DNA of 64,000 nt from Xenophilus aerolatus (GCA_030418545.1 QAIB01000005.1:310001-374000), one strand, 5' to 3'. Shown: positions 1 to 8,612, numbered from the stretch's first letter. Numbers and translations: made by a program. The notes: generated from the sequence alone by a model not told the origin.

Positions 1-288
1 GTGCTCGCGAAGTTCGTCGCCGACGGCCCGACCGAGGCCGAACTCAAGGCCGCCAAGGACAACCTCATCGGCGGCTTCCCGCTGCTCATGGACAGCAACC
101 GCAAGCTGCTGGGCAACGTCGCCAACATCGCCTGGAACGACCTGCCGCTGGATTACCTCGACACCTGGACGGCGAAGATGAATGCGGTGACCGTGGCCGA
201 CATCAAGGCCGCTTTTGCGCGCACGCTGCAGCCGCAGAAGATGGTGACGGTGGTGGTGGGCGGCGCCGAGCCATCCGCCAAAAAGTAG
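1..288 (+). CDS. M16 (pitrilysin) family metallopeptidase, C-terminal end only
   Basis: Only the last 95 residues lie in the window; the gene begins to the left. The sequence is typical of the C-terminal, non-catalytic half of M16 zinc peptidases (a helix with EAELKAAKDNLIGGFP and a closing strand with MVTVVVGG). The zinc-binding HxxEH motif would be in the missing part, so activity cannot be judged. M16 genes commonly sit just upstream of rsmD-coaD in Comamonadaceae, which fits; here argP and argO lie in between. The GTG at base 1 is an internal codon, not a start. Confidence 0.8.
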   Translation: MLAKFVADGPTEAELKAAKDNLIGGFPLLMDSNRKLLGNVANIAWNDLPLDYLDTWTAKMNAVTVADIKAAFARTLQPQKMVTVVVGGAEPSAKK

Positions 289-328
289 GACCTGCTTTCG
301 TCATCCCGCCAAGGGAACCGGGCCACGA

Positions 329-381
329 CGCCCGCCTGGCGGGCGCATCCGGCCATCGATGTCGTGGTGAAGTGGATGGCC
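329..381. terminator. Two hairpins between convergent genes
   Basis: A 7-bp GC stem with a 3-nt loop (CGCCCGC/GCGGGCG, 329-345) is followed by GGCCATC/GATGGCC (351-381). They lie between the M16 gene and argP, which converge. Neither has a clear T-tract, so a terminator role is an inference from position. Confidence 0.3.
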
Positions 382-385
382 TGCT

Positions 386-1282
386 TCAGTGCAACGCTGC
401 CCGTGCCGCCCGCACCACGGCGGCCGTGAGCGCGGCCAGCAGCGTCGACGCGGCGCGCGCATGCTGCCAGTACAGCGGCACGTCCAGCACCGCGCCCGGC
501 ACCAATTCGACGAGGCTGCCCTCGGCCAGGGCCGGCGCGGCCAGTGCGGCCGGATGCAGGCCCCAGCCCATGCCGGCCCGTGCCGCCTCCACGAAGGCGT
601 GCGAGGAGGGCAGCCGGTGCTGCGGCAGCACCACCGCACGGTGGCACACGCGCCGCGCCCAGCGCGCCTGCAGCTGATCTTTATGGTCGAAGAGCAGGCT
701 CGGCGCCTCGGCCAGCGAGCGCGCGCCCACGCCCTGCGCGAAGTGGCGGGCGATGAAGTCCGGGCTGGCGGCCGCCACATAGCGCATCGCGCCCAGCGGC
801 TGCACGCTGCAGCCCGCGGCCGGCTGGGCCAGCGCCGTCACGGCGGCCAGCACGGCGCCGCTGCGCAGACGCTCGGCGGTGTGGTCCTGGTCGTCGACGG
901 CGATGTCCAGCAGCACCGGCGTCTGCGCCGCGAATGCGGCAACGCCCGGGGTGAACCAAGTCGCGAGGCTGTCGGCGTTGACGGCCACGGGCAAGGTCGC
1001 GCGGGCGGGCGCTGCGCCGTCGGCATCGAGCGCGGGCAGGGCGGCGCCCAGGTCGTGCTCCATGAGCCGCACCTGCTCGACGTGCTGGCACAGGCGACGC
1101 CCGGCGTCGGTCGCCGTGCAGGGCTGGCCCCGGACCACCAGCGCGCCGCCCATGCGCTCCTCCAGCAACCGCACCCGTTGCGACACCGCCGAGGGGCTCA
1201 CGTGCAGCGCGCGGGCTGCGCGCTCGAAGCTCCCCTCGCGGACGACGGCGTGCAGGGCGGCCAGGGCGGCGTAATCGAGCAT
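386..1282 (-). CDS. argP: LysR-type regulator ArgP (IciA)
   Basis: 298-residue LysR-type regulator with an N-terminal winged helix-turn-helix (about residues 12-45, ALHVSPSAVSQRVRLLEE) and a C-terminal effector domain. The N-terminus MLDYAALAALHAVVREGSFE is characteristic of ArgP, which senses lysine/arginine and activates the exporter gene argO. The ATG at 1282 is preferred over the one 12 nt upstream because family members begin MLDY. It is transcribed divergently from the LysE/ArgO exporter, and an 18-bp palindrome lies in the 76-bp gap, so the pair is very likely one regulatory unit. The assignment rests on family resemblance plus this context. Confidence 0.9.
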   Translation of the reverse strand: MLDYAALAALHAVVREGSFERAARALHVSPSAVSQRVRLLEERMGGALVVRGQPCTATDAGRRLCQHVEQVRLMEHDLGAALPALDADGAAPARATLPVAVNADSLATWFTPGVAAFAAQTPVLLDIAVDDQDHTAERLRSGAVLAAVTALAQPAAGCSVQPLGAMRYVAAASPDFIARHFAQGVGARSLAEAPSLLFDHKDQLQARWARRVCHRAVVLPQHRLPSSHAFVEAARAGMGWGLHPAALAAPALAEGSLVELVPGAVLDVPLYWQHARAASTLLAALTAAVVRAARAALH

Positions 1283-1283
1283 G

Positions 1284-1331
1284 GATGAAGCCAAACTGAA
1301 TCGAGTAAAGGAAATTCAGTTTGTCTTCATC
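1284..1331. promoter_or_regulatory. Palindromic ArgP operator between argP and argO
   Basis: Two 18-nt arms (GATGAAGCCAAACTGAAT, 1284-1301, and its inverse, 1314-1331) match at 17 of 18 positions around a 12-nt AT-rich spacer. The site touches the argP start and lies 27 nt before argO. LysR proteins bind interrupted palindromes in such divergent gaps, so this is the best candidate ArgP site. It may also carry overlapping promoters for both genes. Confidence 0.75.
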
Positions 1332-1358
1332 GCGTGCCGGCGGCAAGCTCGGCCCCCG

Positions 1359-1988
1359 ATGACTGCTGCTTCCTTTCTTCTCGCCTTCGGCCAGGGCCTG
1401 CTGTTGAGCCTGGGCCTCATCGTCGCCATCGGCGCGCAGAACGCATTCGTGCTGCGCCAGGGCCTGCGGCGCGAGCATGTGGGCGAGGTCGTGATGTTCT
1501 GTGCGCTGGCCGATGCCGTGCTGGTGGCCGCGGGCGTGGCCGGCATGGCGCAGCTCCTGGCTGGGCGGCCGGACCTGGCGCGCGCGCTCGCCATGGCGGG
1601 CGCAGCCTTCCTCGCCGGCTATGGCCTGCGCGCCCTCTGGCGCAGCCGGCGCGGCGACGCGCTGCGTGCCGAGGCGGACCGCCCGGCCTTGCCGCGCGGC
1701 GCGGTGCTGGCACAGGCCGCCGCCTTCACGCTGCTGAACCCGCACGTCTACCTCGACACCGTGCTGCTGGTCGGCAGCATCGGCGCGCAGCATGCGCCGC
1801 TGCAGCGCCTCGCCTTCGTCGCGGGTGCTGCGCTGGCGAGTGCCGGCTGGTTCGTGGCGCTGGGCTACGGCGCGCGCCTGCTGGCGCCGCTCTTCGAACG
1901 GCCCCGGGCCTGGCAGGTGCTCGACGCCGGCATCGGGCTCACGATGCTGGCGCTGGCGGCGGGGCTGCTGACGCGCGCGCTCGCTTAA
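1359..1988 (+). CDS. argO: LysE/ArgO family basic amino acid exporter
   Basis: 209-residue inner-membrane protein with about six hydrophobic segments, starting MTAASFLLAFGQGLLLSLGL. It has the LysE-family signature near residue 25-35 (AIGAQNAFVLRQGL) and the NPHVYLDTVLLVGS segment near residue 130. Members export L-arginine or L-lysine when internal pools are high. The ATG at 1359 is chosen because upstream codons run into the palindrome and would add a non-family N-terminus. Its partner regulator argP is divergent. Which amino acid is exported cannot be read from sequence alone. Confidence 0.88.
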   Translation: MTAASFLLAFGQGLLLSLGLIVAIGAQNAFVLRQGLRREHVGEVVMFCALADAVLVAAGVAGMAQLLAGRPDLARALAMAGAAFLAGYGLRALWRSRRGDALRAEADRPALPRGAVLAQAAAFTLLNPHVYLDTVLLVGSIGAQHAPLQRLAFVAGAALASAGWFVALGYGARLLAPLFERPRAWQVLDAGIGLTMLALAAGLLTRALA

Positions 1989-1997
1989 GCTCGCCGC

Positions 1998-2621
1998 ATG
2001 CCCCGTTCTTCTCCCAAGCCTGCCGTCAAGAGCGCCCGCCCGCACGAGGTCCGCATCATCGGCGGCCAGTGGCGCCGCACCCGCCTGGCCGTCGCCGACA
2101 GGCCCGGCCTGCGCCCCACGCCCGACCGTGTGCGCGAGACGCTGTTCAACTGGCTCGCCAGCCTGGCCGGCGCCACGGGCGGCGAGCTGCCCGGCTGGCA
2201 TTGCATCGACGTCTTCGCCGGCACCGGCGCGCTGGGCTTCGAGGCCGCGTCGCGCGGCGCCGCCGTGGCCCTGCTGTGCGAGCAGGACGCAGCCCTCGTC
2301 GCGCAGATGAAGGCGACGCGCGAGAAGCTGCAGGCCGAGGCCGTGCGTGTCGAGCGCGGCGATGGCGTGGCCCAGCTCGAGCGCGCGCCTGCCGGGCAGT
2401 GGCATGCCGTCTTCATCGATCCGCCCTTCGACCAGGCCGCGCTGTACGAGCGCAGCCTGCGTGCCGTGGCGCGCGTGCTGCGGCCCGGCGGCGTGGTGTA
2501 CCTGGAAGCTGCGCGCGCCTGGAGCGACGAGGAGCTCGCCCCCTTCGGCCTGTCGGTCTACCGGCACCTCAAGGCCGGCGTGGTGCATGCGCACCTGCTG
2601 CGCGCGGCCGGCAGCGCCTGA
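1998..2621 (+). CDS. rsmD: 16S rRNA (guanine966-N2)-methyltransferase RsmD
   Basis: 207 residues, the usual RsmD length. The SAM-binding motif [17 protein letters not shown] is at residues 71-87 and the catalytic DPPF at 141-144. The N-terminal [11 protein letters not shown] and [15 protein letters not shown] segments are RsmD signatures. It methylates G966 in helix 31 of 16S rRNA during small-subunit assembly. It starts 9 nt after the argO stop and is followed by coaD, the usual neighbour. Confidence 0.95.
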   Translation: MPRSSPKPAVKSARPHEVRIIGGQWRRTRLAVADRPGLRPTPDRVRETLFNWLASLAGATGGELPGWHCIDVFAGTGALGFEAASRGAAVALLCEQDAALVAQMKATREKLQAEAVRVERGDGVAQLERAPAGQWHAVFIDPPFDQAALYERSLRAVARVLRPGGVVYLEAARAWSDEELAPFGLSVYRHLKAGVVHAHLLRAAGSA

Positions 2622-2721
2622 GATCGCTGGAGAACCCGCGCGACAGCGCGGCATGTTGCGCCGCAAGGTGGCGTACATAATGCGCCCGAACGACGAACCC
2701 GGTCCCCAGCAGGAGGAACTC

Positions 2722-3225
2722 ATGACATCCAACGTGATCGCGGTCTATCCCGGCACCTTCGATCCCATGACGCTCGGTCACGAGGACGTGGTGCGGCGCG
2801 CGACGCAGCTGTTCTCCAAGGTGATCGTGGCGGTGGCCGCCGGCCACCACAAGAAGGCGCTGTTCACGCTGCAGGAGCGCATCGACATGGCCCGCGAGGT
2901 CGCGCGGCCCTACGGCGAGACGGTCACCGTCGAGAGTTTCTCCGGCCTGCTGCGCGACTTCGTGGTCGCGCGTGGCGGCAAGGCCATGGTGCGCGGGCTG
3001 CGGGCCGTGACCGACTTCGACTACGAGTTCCAGCTGGCCGGCATGAACCGCACGCTCATGCCCGAGGTCGAGACGGTGTTCCTCACGCCCCAGGACAAGT
3101 ACCAGTTCATCTCCAGCACCTTCGTGCGCGAGATCGCCGTGCTCGGCGGCGAGGTCGGCAAGTTCGTCTCGCCGCACGTGGAGCAGCGGCTCGCGGCCAA
3201 GGTGCGCAGCCTCGGGCGGGAGTGA
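2722..3225 (+). CDS. coaD: Phosphopantetheine adenylyltransferase CoaD
   Basis: 167 residues. It has the nucleotidyltransferase signature [10 protein letters not shown] (residues 11-20, with the T/HxGH site) and ISSTFVRE (130-137). It transfers AMP from ATP to 4'-phosphopantetheine, the fourth step of coenzyme A synthesis, in the cytoplasm. The strong ribosome site AGGAGG at 2711-2716 fixes the ATG at 2722. A TACATAAT element at 2674-2681 may be a -10 box. The last codons overlap the pxpB start by 4 nt, so the oxoprolinase genes appear to be read through from coaD. Confidence 0.96.
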   Translation: MTSNVIAVYPGTFDPMTLGHEDVVRRATQLFSKVIVAVAAGHHKKALFTLQERIDMAREVARPYGETVTVESFSGLLRDFVVARGGKAMVRGLRAVTDFDYEFQLAGMNRTLMPEVETVFLTPQDKYQFISSTFVREIAVLGGEVGKFVSPHVEQRLAAKVRSLGRE

Positions 3226-3902
3226 GCTTGGCCGACCGAGCGGCCGGCCCCGCGCCACGCGTGCACGCTTTGGGCGACGCAGCGCTCCTGGTCGAACTGC
3301 CACCGCCCGCCACGCTCGCTGTCCAGCGCAAGGTCTGGGCGCTCGGCCAGGCCGCGCAGGCCTGGCCCGAGGTGGGCGAGGTGCTGCCGGGCATGAACAA
3401 CCTCACGCTGCTGTTCGACCCCGAGCGCATCGACGCCGGCGAACTGGAGCTGCGCGTGCTCACCCTCTGGCCTGAACTGGGTGAGTCCGCCGCGGGGGAG
3501 GCCCGCACGGTGCAGATCCCGGTGGCCTACGGCGGCGAGCATGGGCCCGACCTGCACGACGTGGCCCGCCACACCGGCCTGCCGGCCGACGAGGTGGTGC
3601 GCCGCCACGCCGCGGGCGACTACGTGGTGTACCTGCTGGGCTTCCTGCCCGGCTTCGCGTTCATGGGTGGCCTCGCGCCCGAACTGGCCACGCCGCGCCG
3701 CAGCGAGCCGCGCACGGCGGTGCCGGCGCGGTCCGTGGGCATCGGCGGTGCGCAGACCGGCATCTACCCGCTGGTGTCGCCCGGCGGCTGGCAGCTCATC
3801 GGCCGCACGCCGCTGGCGCTGTTCGACCCGCAGGCGGCCGATCCCACCCTGCTGCGTCCGGGCGACCGCGTGCGCTTCGTCGTGGAGAGCGTCGAGTTGT
3901 GA
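3222..3902 (+). CDS. pxpB: 5-oxoprolinase subunit PxpB (KipI/allophanate hydrolase subunit 1 family)
   Basis: 226 residues beginning at a GTG that overlaps the coaD stop. Family marks include [12 protein letters not shown] near the N-terminus and [19 protein letters not shown] in the middle (the GFxPGF loop). With PxpC and PxpA it forms the ATP-dependent 5-oxoprolinase that opens pyroglutamate to glutamate. All three genes are present here within 2.7 kb, which supports oxoprolinase over a Kip-type sporulation inhibitor or urea amidolyase role. The stop overlaps the pxpC start. Confidence 0.92.
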   Translation: MSLADRAAGPAPRVHALGDAALLVELPPPATLAVQRKVWALGQAAQAWPEVGEVLPGMNNLTLLFDPERIDAGELELRVLTLWPELGESAAGEARTVQIPVAYGGEHGPDLHDVARHTGLPADEVVRRHAAGDYVVYLLGFLPGFAFMGGLAPELATPRRSEPRTAVPARSVGIGGAQTGIYPLVSPGGWQLIGRTPLALFDPQAADPTLLRPGDRVRFVVESVEL

Positions 3903-4933
3903 GCGGCACCCTCGTCGTTCACAGGCCGGGCATGCTCGCCTCGGTCCAGGACCTGGGCCGCGAAGGCCTGCGCCAGCTCGGCATCTGCCCCGGCGGCGCG
4001 CTCGACACGCTGGCGCTGCGCCTGGCCAACCGCCTCGTCGGCAACCCCGAGGGTGCGGCCGGCCTCGAGCTGACGATGGGCAATGCCGAATTGCGCTTCG
4101 AGTCCGACACCCGCATCGCCTACCTCGGCAGCGACTTCGACGCGCGGCTGGACGAGCAGCCGCTGCACCCCGGCTGGAGCGTGCCCGTGCGCGCCGGCCA
4201 GCGGCTGCGCTTCGGCGGCGCCAACCGCGTGGCGGCTTCGGCCGGCCTGCGCAGCTGGCTGGCGGTGGCCGGCGGCATCGACGTGACGCCCATGATGGGC
4301 TCGCGCAGTACCGACCTCAAGGCCGGCTTCGGCGGGCACGAGGGGCGTGCGCTGAAGAAGGGCGACCGGCTGCCCCTCGGCGCGTCGGGCCTGACCGAGG
4401 CGCAGCGGGCGCGTCGCGCCTTCGGCGTGCGCGGACCCGATCCGTGGCGCGACGAGGGCGCCGACGCGCCTGTGGCGCCGGCCGGCGACGACGGTGCCAC
4501 CGTGCTGCGCGTCATGGCCGGGCCCGAAGCCCATCAGTTCACCGCCGCATCGCGCGCCGCCTTCCACGCCGCCGCCTGGCGCATCACGCCGCAGAGCAAC
4601 CGCATGGGCAGCCGCCTCGAGGGCCCGGCGCTGCAGCGCGAGGCGGCGGGCGACATGCTCTCGGCCGGCGTCGTGCCCGGCACCGTGCAGGTCCCGCCTT
4701 CGGGCCAGCCCATCATCCTCATGGGCGACGCACAGACCACGGGCGGCTACCCGCGCATCGCCGTGGTGATCCGCGCCGACCTGTGGAAGCTCGCGCAGGC
4801 GCCGCTGGGCGGGCTGCTGCGCCTGATCGGGGTCGACGCCCCCGCCGCACTGGCCGCCTGGCAGGCGCAGAAGCGCTATCTCGCGTCGGTGGAGCAGGGG
4901 CTGGCGGCCATGGGGTGGCCGTCGCAGAATTGA
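3899..4933 (+). CDS. pxpC: 5-oxoprolinase subunit PxpC (biotin-dependent carboxyltransferase/KipA family)
   Basis: 344 residues, GTG start overlapping the pxpB stop by 4 nt. The opening PGMLASVQDLGREGLRQLG and the LAVAGGIDV and MGSRSTDLKAGFGG segments are diagnostic for the KipA/allophanate-hydrolase subunit 2 family. It is the partner of PxpB in the oxoprolinase complex. After it comes a 127-bp palindromic element, then pxpA, so the operon is interrupted by a hairpin-forming repeat. Confidence 0.92.
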   Translation: MSGTLVVHRPGMLASVQDLGREGLRQLGICPGGALDTLALRLANRLVGNPEGAAGLELTMGNAELRFESDTRIAYLGSDFDARLDEQPLHPGWSVPVRAGQRLRFGGANRVAASAGLRSWLAVAGGIDVTPMMGSRSTDLKAGFGGHEGRALKKGDRLPLGASGLTEAQRARRAFGVRGPDPWRDEGADAPVAPAGDDGATVLRVMAGPEAHQFTAASRAAFHAAAWRITPQSNRMGSRLEGPALQREAAGDMLSAGVVPGTVQVPPSGQPIILMGDAQTTGGYPRIAVVIRADLWKLAQAPLGGLLRLIGVDAPAALAAWQAQKRYLASVEQGLAAMGWPSQN

Positions 4934-4945
4934 TCGCCTGACAAG

Positions 4946-5072
4946 CGGACAGCCGAACGCAGAGGGCGCGAAGGATTCGCAGAGGCCGCAGAAAAAGGCC
5001 GAACTTCTTCTTTTCAGCGGTTTTCTCTGCGCGCTTTGCGCAACCTCTGCGCCCTCTGCGTTCGGCTGTCCG
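4946..5072. repeat. Family B palindromic element, copy 1
   Basis: 127 bp with perfect 24-bp terminal inverted repeats (4946-4969 and 5049-5072) beginning CGGACAGCCGAACGC. The pairing continues imperfectly inwards, so almost the whole unit can fold into one hairpin. It starts 12 bp after the pxpC stop and ends 29 bp before pxpA. It is a diverged relative of the three copies in the 24.4-26.9 kb ABC operon, using CGCAGAGG where those have CGCGAAGG. Confidence 0.9.
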
Positions 5073-5101
5073 GTCCCGTTTTTCTCACCCTGAATAACCC
5101 C

Positions 5102-5842
5102 ATGCAAATCGACCTCAACGCCGATCTCGGCGAAGGCGCCGGCAACGACGAGGCGCTGCTCGCGCTCGTGAGCTCGGCCAACATCGCCTGCGGCTGGCAC
5201 GCCGGTGACGCGAAGACCATGCGCCAGTGCGTGCGCTGGGCCATCGACAACGGCGTGGCCATCGGCGCGCACCCGAGCTTCCCCGACCGTGAGAACTTCG
5301 GCCGCAGCGCCATGCAGCTGCCGCCGGACGAAATCGTCGCCAACATGCTCTACCAGATCGGCGCACTGGCCGCGATCGTGAAGGCCGAGGGCGGCACGCT
5401 GGTCCACGTCAAGCCGCACGGCATGCTCTACAACCAGGCCGTGAAGGAGCCCGAGCTGGCCGCGGCCCTGTGCGAGGCGGTGCGCAAGTTCGACCCCTCG
5501 CTCAAGTTCTTCGGCCTGGCCGGCAGCGGCATGATCGAGGCCGCGCGCCGCGCCGGCCTGACGCCGGTGGAAGAGGTCTTCGCCGACCGCGGCTACATGC
5601 CCGACGGCAGCCTGGTGCCGCGCAGCCAGCCTGGCGCGCTGATCGAGGACGAGGAGGCCTCGCTGGCGCAGACGCTGTCGCTGGTGCGCGACCACCAGGT
5701 GACGGCGATCGACGGCAGCACGGTGGCGGTGAACGCGCAGAGCGTGTGCCTGCACGGCGACGGCGCACATGCGCTCGCCTTTGCGAAACGCATCCGCGAG
5801 CGGCTCACGGCCGAGGGCATCGCGATCACGCCGCTGGCCTGA
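5102..5842 (+). CDS. pxpA: 5-oxoprolinase subunit PxpA (LamB/YcsF family)
   Basis: 246 residues, the usual family length. The start [20 protein letters not shown] and the motifs [13 protein letters not shown] (about 28-40) and [10 protein letters not shown] (about 103-112) are strongly conserved in LamB/YcsF proteins. PxpA catalyses pyroglutamate ring opening together with PxpB and PxpC. The ATG at 5102 is chosen because residues upstream of it are encoded by the palindromic repeat and match nothing in the family. Confidence 0.94.
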   Translation: MQIDLNADLGEGAGNDEALLALVSSANIACGWHAGDAKTMRQCVRWAIDNGVAIGAHPSFPDRENFGRSAMQLPPDEIVANMLYQIGALAAIVKAEGGTLVHVKPHGMLYNQAVKEPELAAALCEAVRKFDPSLKFFGLAGSGMIEAARRAGLTPVEEVFADRGYMPDGSLVPRSQPGALIEDEEASLAQTLSLVRDHQVTAIDGSTVAVNAQSVCLHGDGAHALAFAKRIRERLTAEGIAITPLA

Positions 5843-5970
5843 GCGCGCCGCGCGCTGTCGGCCGCCCCGGCCGGTGCACGCCGACCCCGTCGATGTGACG
5901 GATGCCCTTGCCTCCCTGACCGGTCGCTCTTACAAGCGGGCGATCAAAAAGAAGTTCAGGGAGTTAACTC

Positions 5971-6195
5971 ATGGAACTGCGCGACATCGCAGTGACCGTA
6001 CGCGAGCTGGCGCACGGCGGGTTCGGCTGGGTGCTGTTCGAAGGCACCGGCGAGGACGGCAGCTTCGCCTCCTACGCCCGCCTGCAGGCGTCCGAACGAC
6101 CGTACGACAGTTACTGGACGGCGCTGGCCGCGGGCATCGGGGCGCTGCGTAGCCTCGGCACGCCGGAGCGGGGTCCGCGCCGACGGCTGGATTGA
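5971..6195 (+). CDS. Small hypothetical protein
   Basis: 74 residues (MELRDIAVTVRELAHGGFGW...), preceded by AGGGAG about 8 nt upstream of the ATG. No signal peptide or membrane segment; the C-terminus is Arg-rich (RGPRRRLD). It lies alone between pxpA and a convergent hydrolase gene. I do not recognise a family. A ribosome site and smooth amphipathic composition suggest it is real. Confidence 0.5.
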   Translation: MELRDIAVTVRELAHGGFGWVLFEGTGEDGSFASYARLQASERPYDSYWTALAAGIGALRSLGTPERGPRRRLD

Positions 6196-6211
6196 AATCC
6201 GGAAGAGAAAA

Positions 6212-6261
6212 GGGCTGCAGCGCCGACCGTACGGGCGCCGTTTGCTATTGATTCGATAGCA
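6212..6261 (+). repeat. Family A 50-bp repeat, copy 1
   Basis: 50-bp unit starting GGGCTGCAGCGCC and ending with the small palindrome GCTATTGATTCGATAGC. It overlaps the last codons of the minus-strand hydrolase gene. Other copies: 8666, 13131, 24629, 28688, 32919 (partial), 38895 and 58973. Confidence 0.85.
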
Positions 6262-6955
6262 GACGGCACAGCCAGTCGCCGAGAAAGGCGTTGACGGTGC
6301 CTGGCTTCTCCATCGTGAGCATGTGGCCGCAGGCCGGGACCCAGTGCAGCTCGGCCTGCGGCAGCAGCGCGGCGATCTCGCGCGAGGCGGCGGGCGGCGT
6401 CAGGCGGTCGCTGTCGCCGCACATCACCAGCACCGGGCAGCGCAGCCGGCCCAGGTGCTGGCGTGCATCGGGACGCTGCATCAGCGCGCGGTTCTGGCGG
6501 ATCAGCTGCGCCGCGCCGGCGTCCAGGATGATGTCCAGGTAGCGCTGCGTCAGCGCCCGGTCGGCCGCCTGCGCCGGATGGAAGGCGAAGACGATGTTGG
6601 GCTCGATCACGTCGCGCACGTCGCCCTGTTCGAAGAGCTCGATGGCCGAGGCACGCAGCTCGTAGGTCTCGGGCGTCTCGGGCGCGGCATTCGTGCCCAG
6701 CAGCGCCAGCCCGGCGACGCGTTCCGGCGCCTGGCGGGCTGCCTCCATGGCCACCATCCCGCCCATCGAGGCGCCGCACAGCACCAGCGGGCCGGCCGTC
6801 TCGGCGAGCACGGCGGCGGCCATGGTCTCGATGCTGGCGTGCCGCATGTGGGCGTCGCTCACGAGCGGATCGAGGGCGGGCGGGACGATCGGCAACTGGG
6901 CTTCCCAGAGGCGGGCATCGCAGGCCAGGCCGGGGAGAAAGACGAGGCGGGGCAT
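6245..6955 (-). CDS. Alpha/beta-fold hydrolase
   Basis: 236 residues. The nucleophile elbow GASMGG places Ser at residue 63. The likely acid is Asp181 or Asp183 (CGDSDRLTPP) and the catalytic His is 211 (ACGHMLTME). It resembles small esterase/MenH-like hydrolases; the substrate cannot be told. No signal peptide. Its final codons are formed by a family A repeat, so the extreme C-terminus is probably acquired sequence. It is divergent from the phosphatase gene at 7068. Confidence 0.85.
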   Translation of the reverse strand: MPRLVFLPGLACDARLWEAQLPIVPPALDPLVSDAHMRHASIETMAAAVLAETAGPLVLCGASMGGMVAMEAARQAPERVAGLALLGTNAAPETPETYELRASAIELFEQGDVRDVIEPNIVFAFHPAQAADRALTQRYLDIILDAGAAQLIRQNRALMQRPDARQHLGRLRCPVLVMCGDSDRLTPPAASREIAALLPQAELHWVPACGHMLTMEKPGTVNAFLGDWLCRLLSNQ

Positions 6956-7067
6956 GGCGGCATTCTGGCATCCGCCGGCGCCACGGCGCGACCCTGGGAG
7001 GCGCGAATCGCCCGAGCTTGCGCGGCGTCATCCAGGCCGCACGTGCGTGTGGACAATGGCGGGGTCC

Positions 7068-7736
7068 ATGCCCACCGACCTGATCCTCATCCGCCACGGC
7101 GAGACCGACTGGAACCGCGAGCTGCGCTTCCAGGGCCACATCGACGTCCCCCTCAACGACACCGGCCACGAGCAGGCGCGCCGCCTGGGCCTGCGCCTGA
7201 AAGGCGAGCGCGTGGCGCACATCGTGTGCAGCGACCTGCTGCGCACCCAGCAGACCACGGCGCCGGCCGCGCAGCAGCTCGGCCTGCCGGTGCAGACCAC
7301 CGTCACGCTGCGCGAGCAGAACTTCGGCATCGGCGAAGGGCTGCGCGGCGACGAGATCCAGGCCCGGCATCCGCGCGCCTGGGAAGACTGGCTGCTGTTC
7401 CAGGCCGACCGCGGGCTGCCCGGCGGCGAGACCACGCGCCAGTTCCATGCGCGCGCCATCGCGGCCCTGGGCAGCATCGCGGCCCAGCATCGGGGCGGGA
7501 CGGTGCTGGTGGTGACGCACGGCGGCGTGCTCGACATGGTGTGGCGCACGGTGCGTGGCCTGGGGCTGGACGGCCCGCGCCAGAGCGACATCCCCAATGC
7601 CGGCATCAGCCGCGTGCGCCTGGCCGACCCCGCGCAGCCGGAAGCCATCGAAATCCTCGAATGGGCCGACACGGCGCACCTCGTGGGCCTGGGCCCGCAG
7701 CCGACCTACGACCAGAAACGGCACCTCAAGGATTGA
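7068..7736 (+). CDS. Histidine phosphatase family protein (phosphoglycerate mutase-like)
   Basis: 222 residues with the catalytic LIRHGETDWN (His10 is the phosphate-accepting residue) and the second conserved histidine in VVTHGGVLD. Members are cytoplasmic phosphatases or cofactor-dependent mutases. The short length and lack of mutase insertions favour a phosphatase such as CobC/GpmB-like enzymes. The ATG at 7068 is chosen because RHGE must lie close to the N-terminus. Confidence 0.9.
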   Translation: MPTDLILIRHGETDWNRELRFQGHIDVPLNDTGHEQARRLGLRLKGERVAHIVCSDLLRTQQTTAPAAQQLGLPVQTTVTLREQNFGIGEGLRGDEIQARHPRAWEDWLLFQADRGLPGGETTRQFHARAIAALGSIAAQHRGGTVLVVTHGGVLDMVWRTVRGLGLDGPRQSDIPNAGISRVRLADPAQPEAIEILEWADTAHLVGLGPQPTYDQKRHLKD

Positions 7737-7755
7737 GCGCGCGAAGGCGCCGGAT

Positions 7756-7983
7756 TCACACCCCGAGCGCCTGCGCCGCGTCCTCGCACCAGAAATGCGC
7801 CGCGGCGTAGAAGCCCTCCCACACGCAGCCATTGCAGCCGCGGCCGCAGCAGGTCGTCGGTTCGGGCGGGGGCGCGCGCAGCGTCACGCCCTGTGCCTCT
7901 GCCCGTGCCTGCCAGGCGGCGAAGCAGGCGCGCGTGTACGCCAGGTCGCCGGTGCGCGGCGAGGGTGGCGGCGCGTCGCTCAT
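7756..7983 (-). CDS. Oxidoreductase-like domain protein (CCGRGCNGCVW motif)
   Basis: 75 residues. The cysteine cluster CCGRGCNGCVWEGFY (about 45-59) is the signature of the small Oxidored-like family, found alone in proteobacteria or fused to oxidoreductases elsewhere. Four closely spaced cysteines suggest metal or cluster binding, but the function is unknown. Its ATG overlaps the stop of the upstream lipase gene, so the two are co-transcribed. Confidence 0.8.
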   Translation of the reverse strand: MSDAPPPSPRTGDLAYTRACFAAWQARAEAQGVTLRAPPPEPTTCCGRGCNGCVWEGFYAAAHFWCEDAAQALGV

Positions 7984-8612
7984 CGCCAGCCCGCGGCGCG
8001 CAGCTGATCGGCGATCTGCTGGGCGATGCGCGCGTAGCCCTGGGCGTTGGCGTGGATGCGGTCGGAGCGCAGCGCCGCATCCGACAGCACGTCCGCGTAG
8101 ACGCCGGGTATCAGCAGCGCCTCGCCGGTGCGCGCGAGCTCGGCATAGAAGGGAGCGTCGCTCAACGCGCCCACCGCGGCCCGCATGGCGTCGGGCGCCG
8201 GCGTGGCGATCAGCGCCACGTGCGGCGTGTGGGCGCGGGCCTGCGCGAGCAGTTCGGCGATGTGGCGCCGCGTGGTGTCGGCCGGCACGCCGCGCAGCAT
8301 GTCGTTGCCGCCGATGCCCACCAGGATCGCGTCGAAGCGCTGCGTCGCCAGCAGCGGCGCGAGGCGCGCCAGCGCGCCTTCGGCGGTGTCGCCGTTCACG
8401 CCCTCGTTCACCACCTGCCAGCCGGTGAGCGACGCCAGCTGCACGGGCCAGGCGGCCTCGGGCGGCGCGCCGTAGCCGAAGGTCAGGCTGTCGCCCAGCG
8501 CCAGCACCGTGGCGCTGGCCGGCAGCATCGCGGCCTTGGACGCCTTGCGCTGGCATCCGGAAAGGGCCCAGGGTGCGGCGGCGAGCAGGGTGAGGAGACG
8601 GCGGCGTTGCAT
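7980..8612 (-). CDS. GDSL arylesterase/lysophospholipase, TesA-like lipoprotein
   Basis: 210 residues from the ATG at 8612. The N-terminus MQRRRLLTLLAAAPWALSGC is a lipoprotein signal with Cys20 as the lipid site, so the enzyme is probably anchored in the periplasm. Block I GDSLTFGYG gives nucleophile Ser42; block III is GGNDMLRG and block V DRIHANAQGYARIA supplies Asp and His. TesA-type enzymes hydrolyse thioesters, aryl esters and lysophospholipids. An upstream ATG at 8657 exists but would spoil the signal peptide. Confidence 0.88.
   Translation of the reverse strand: MQRRRLLTLLAAAPWALSGCQRKASKAAMLPASATVLALGDSLTFGYGAPPEAAWPVQLASLTGWQVVNEGVNGDTAEGALARLAPLLATQRFDAILVGIGGNDMLRGVPADTTRRHIAELLAQARAHTPHVALIATPAPDAMRAAVGALSDAPFYAELARTGEALLIPGVYADVLSDAALRSDRIHANAQGYARIAQQIADQLRAAGWR

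Noticed and set aside
681-2732. Very long open frame (over 680 codons) on the minus strand across argO and rsmD
   Set aside because: Composition is Arg/Gly/Ala/His-rich with no family motif; it is the antisense of argO and rsmD, both clear genes. High GC makes stops rare in such frames.
3764-5770. Long minus-strand open frame across pxpC and pxpA
   Set aside because: It lies antisense to genes with diagnostic motifs and is low-complexity.
7068-7736. Calling the histidine phosphatase a glycolytic phosphoglycerate mutase
   Set aside because: It lacks the insertions and length of GpmA; only the shared catalytic core is visible.
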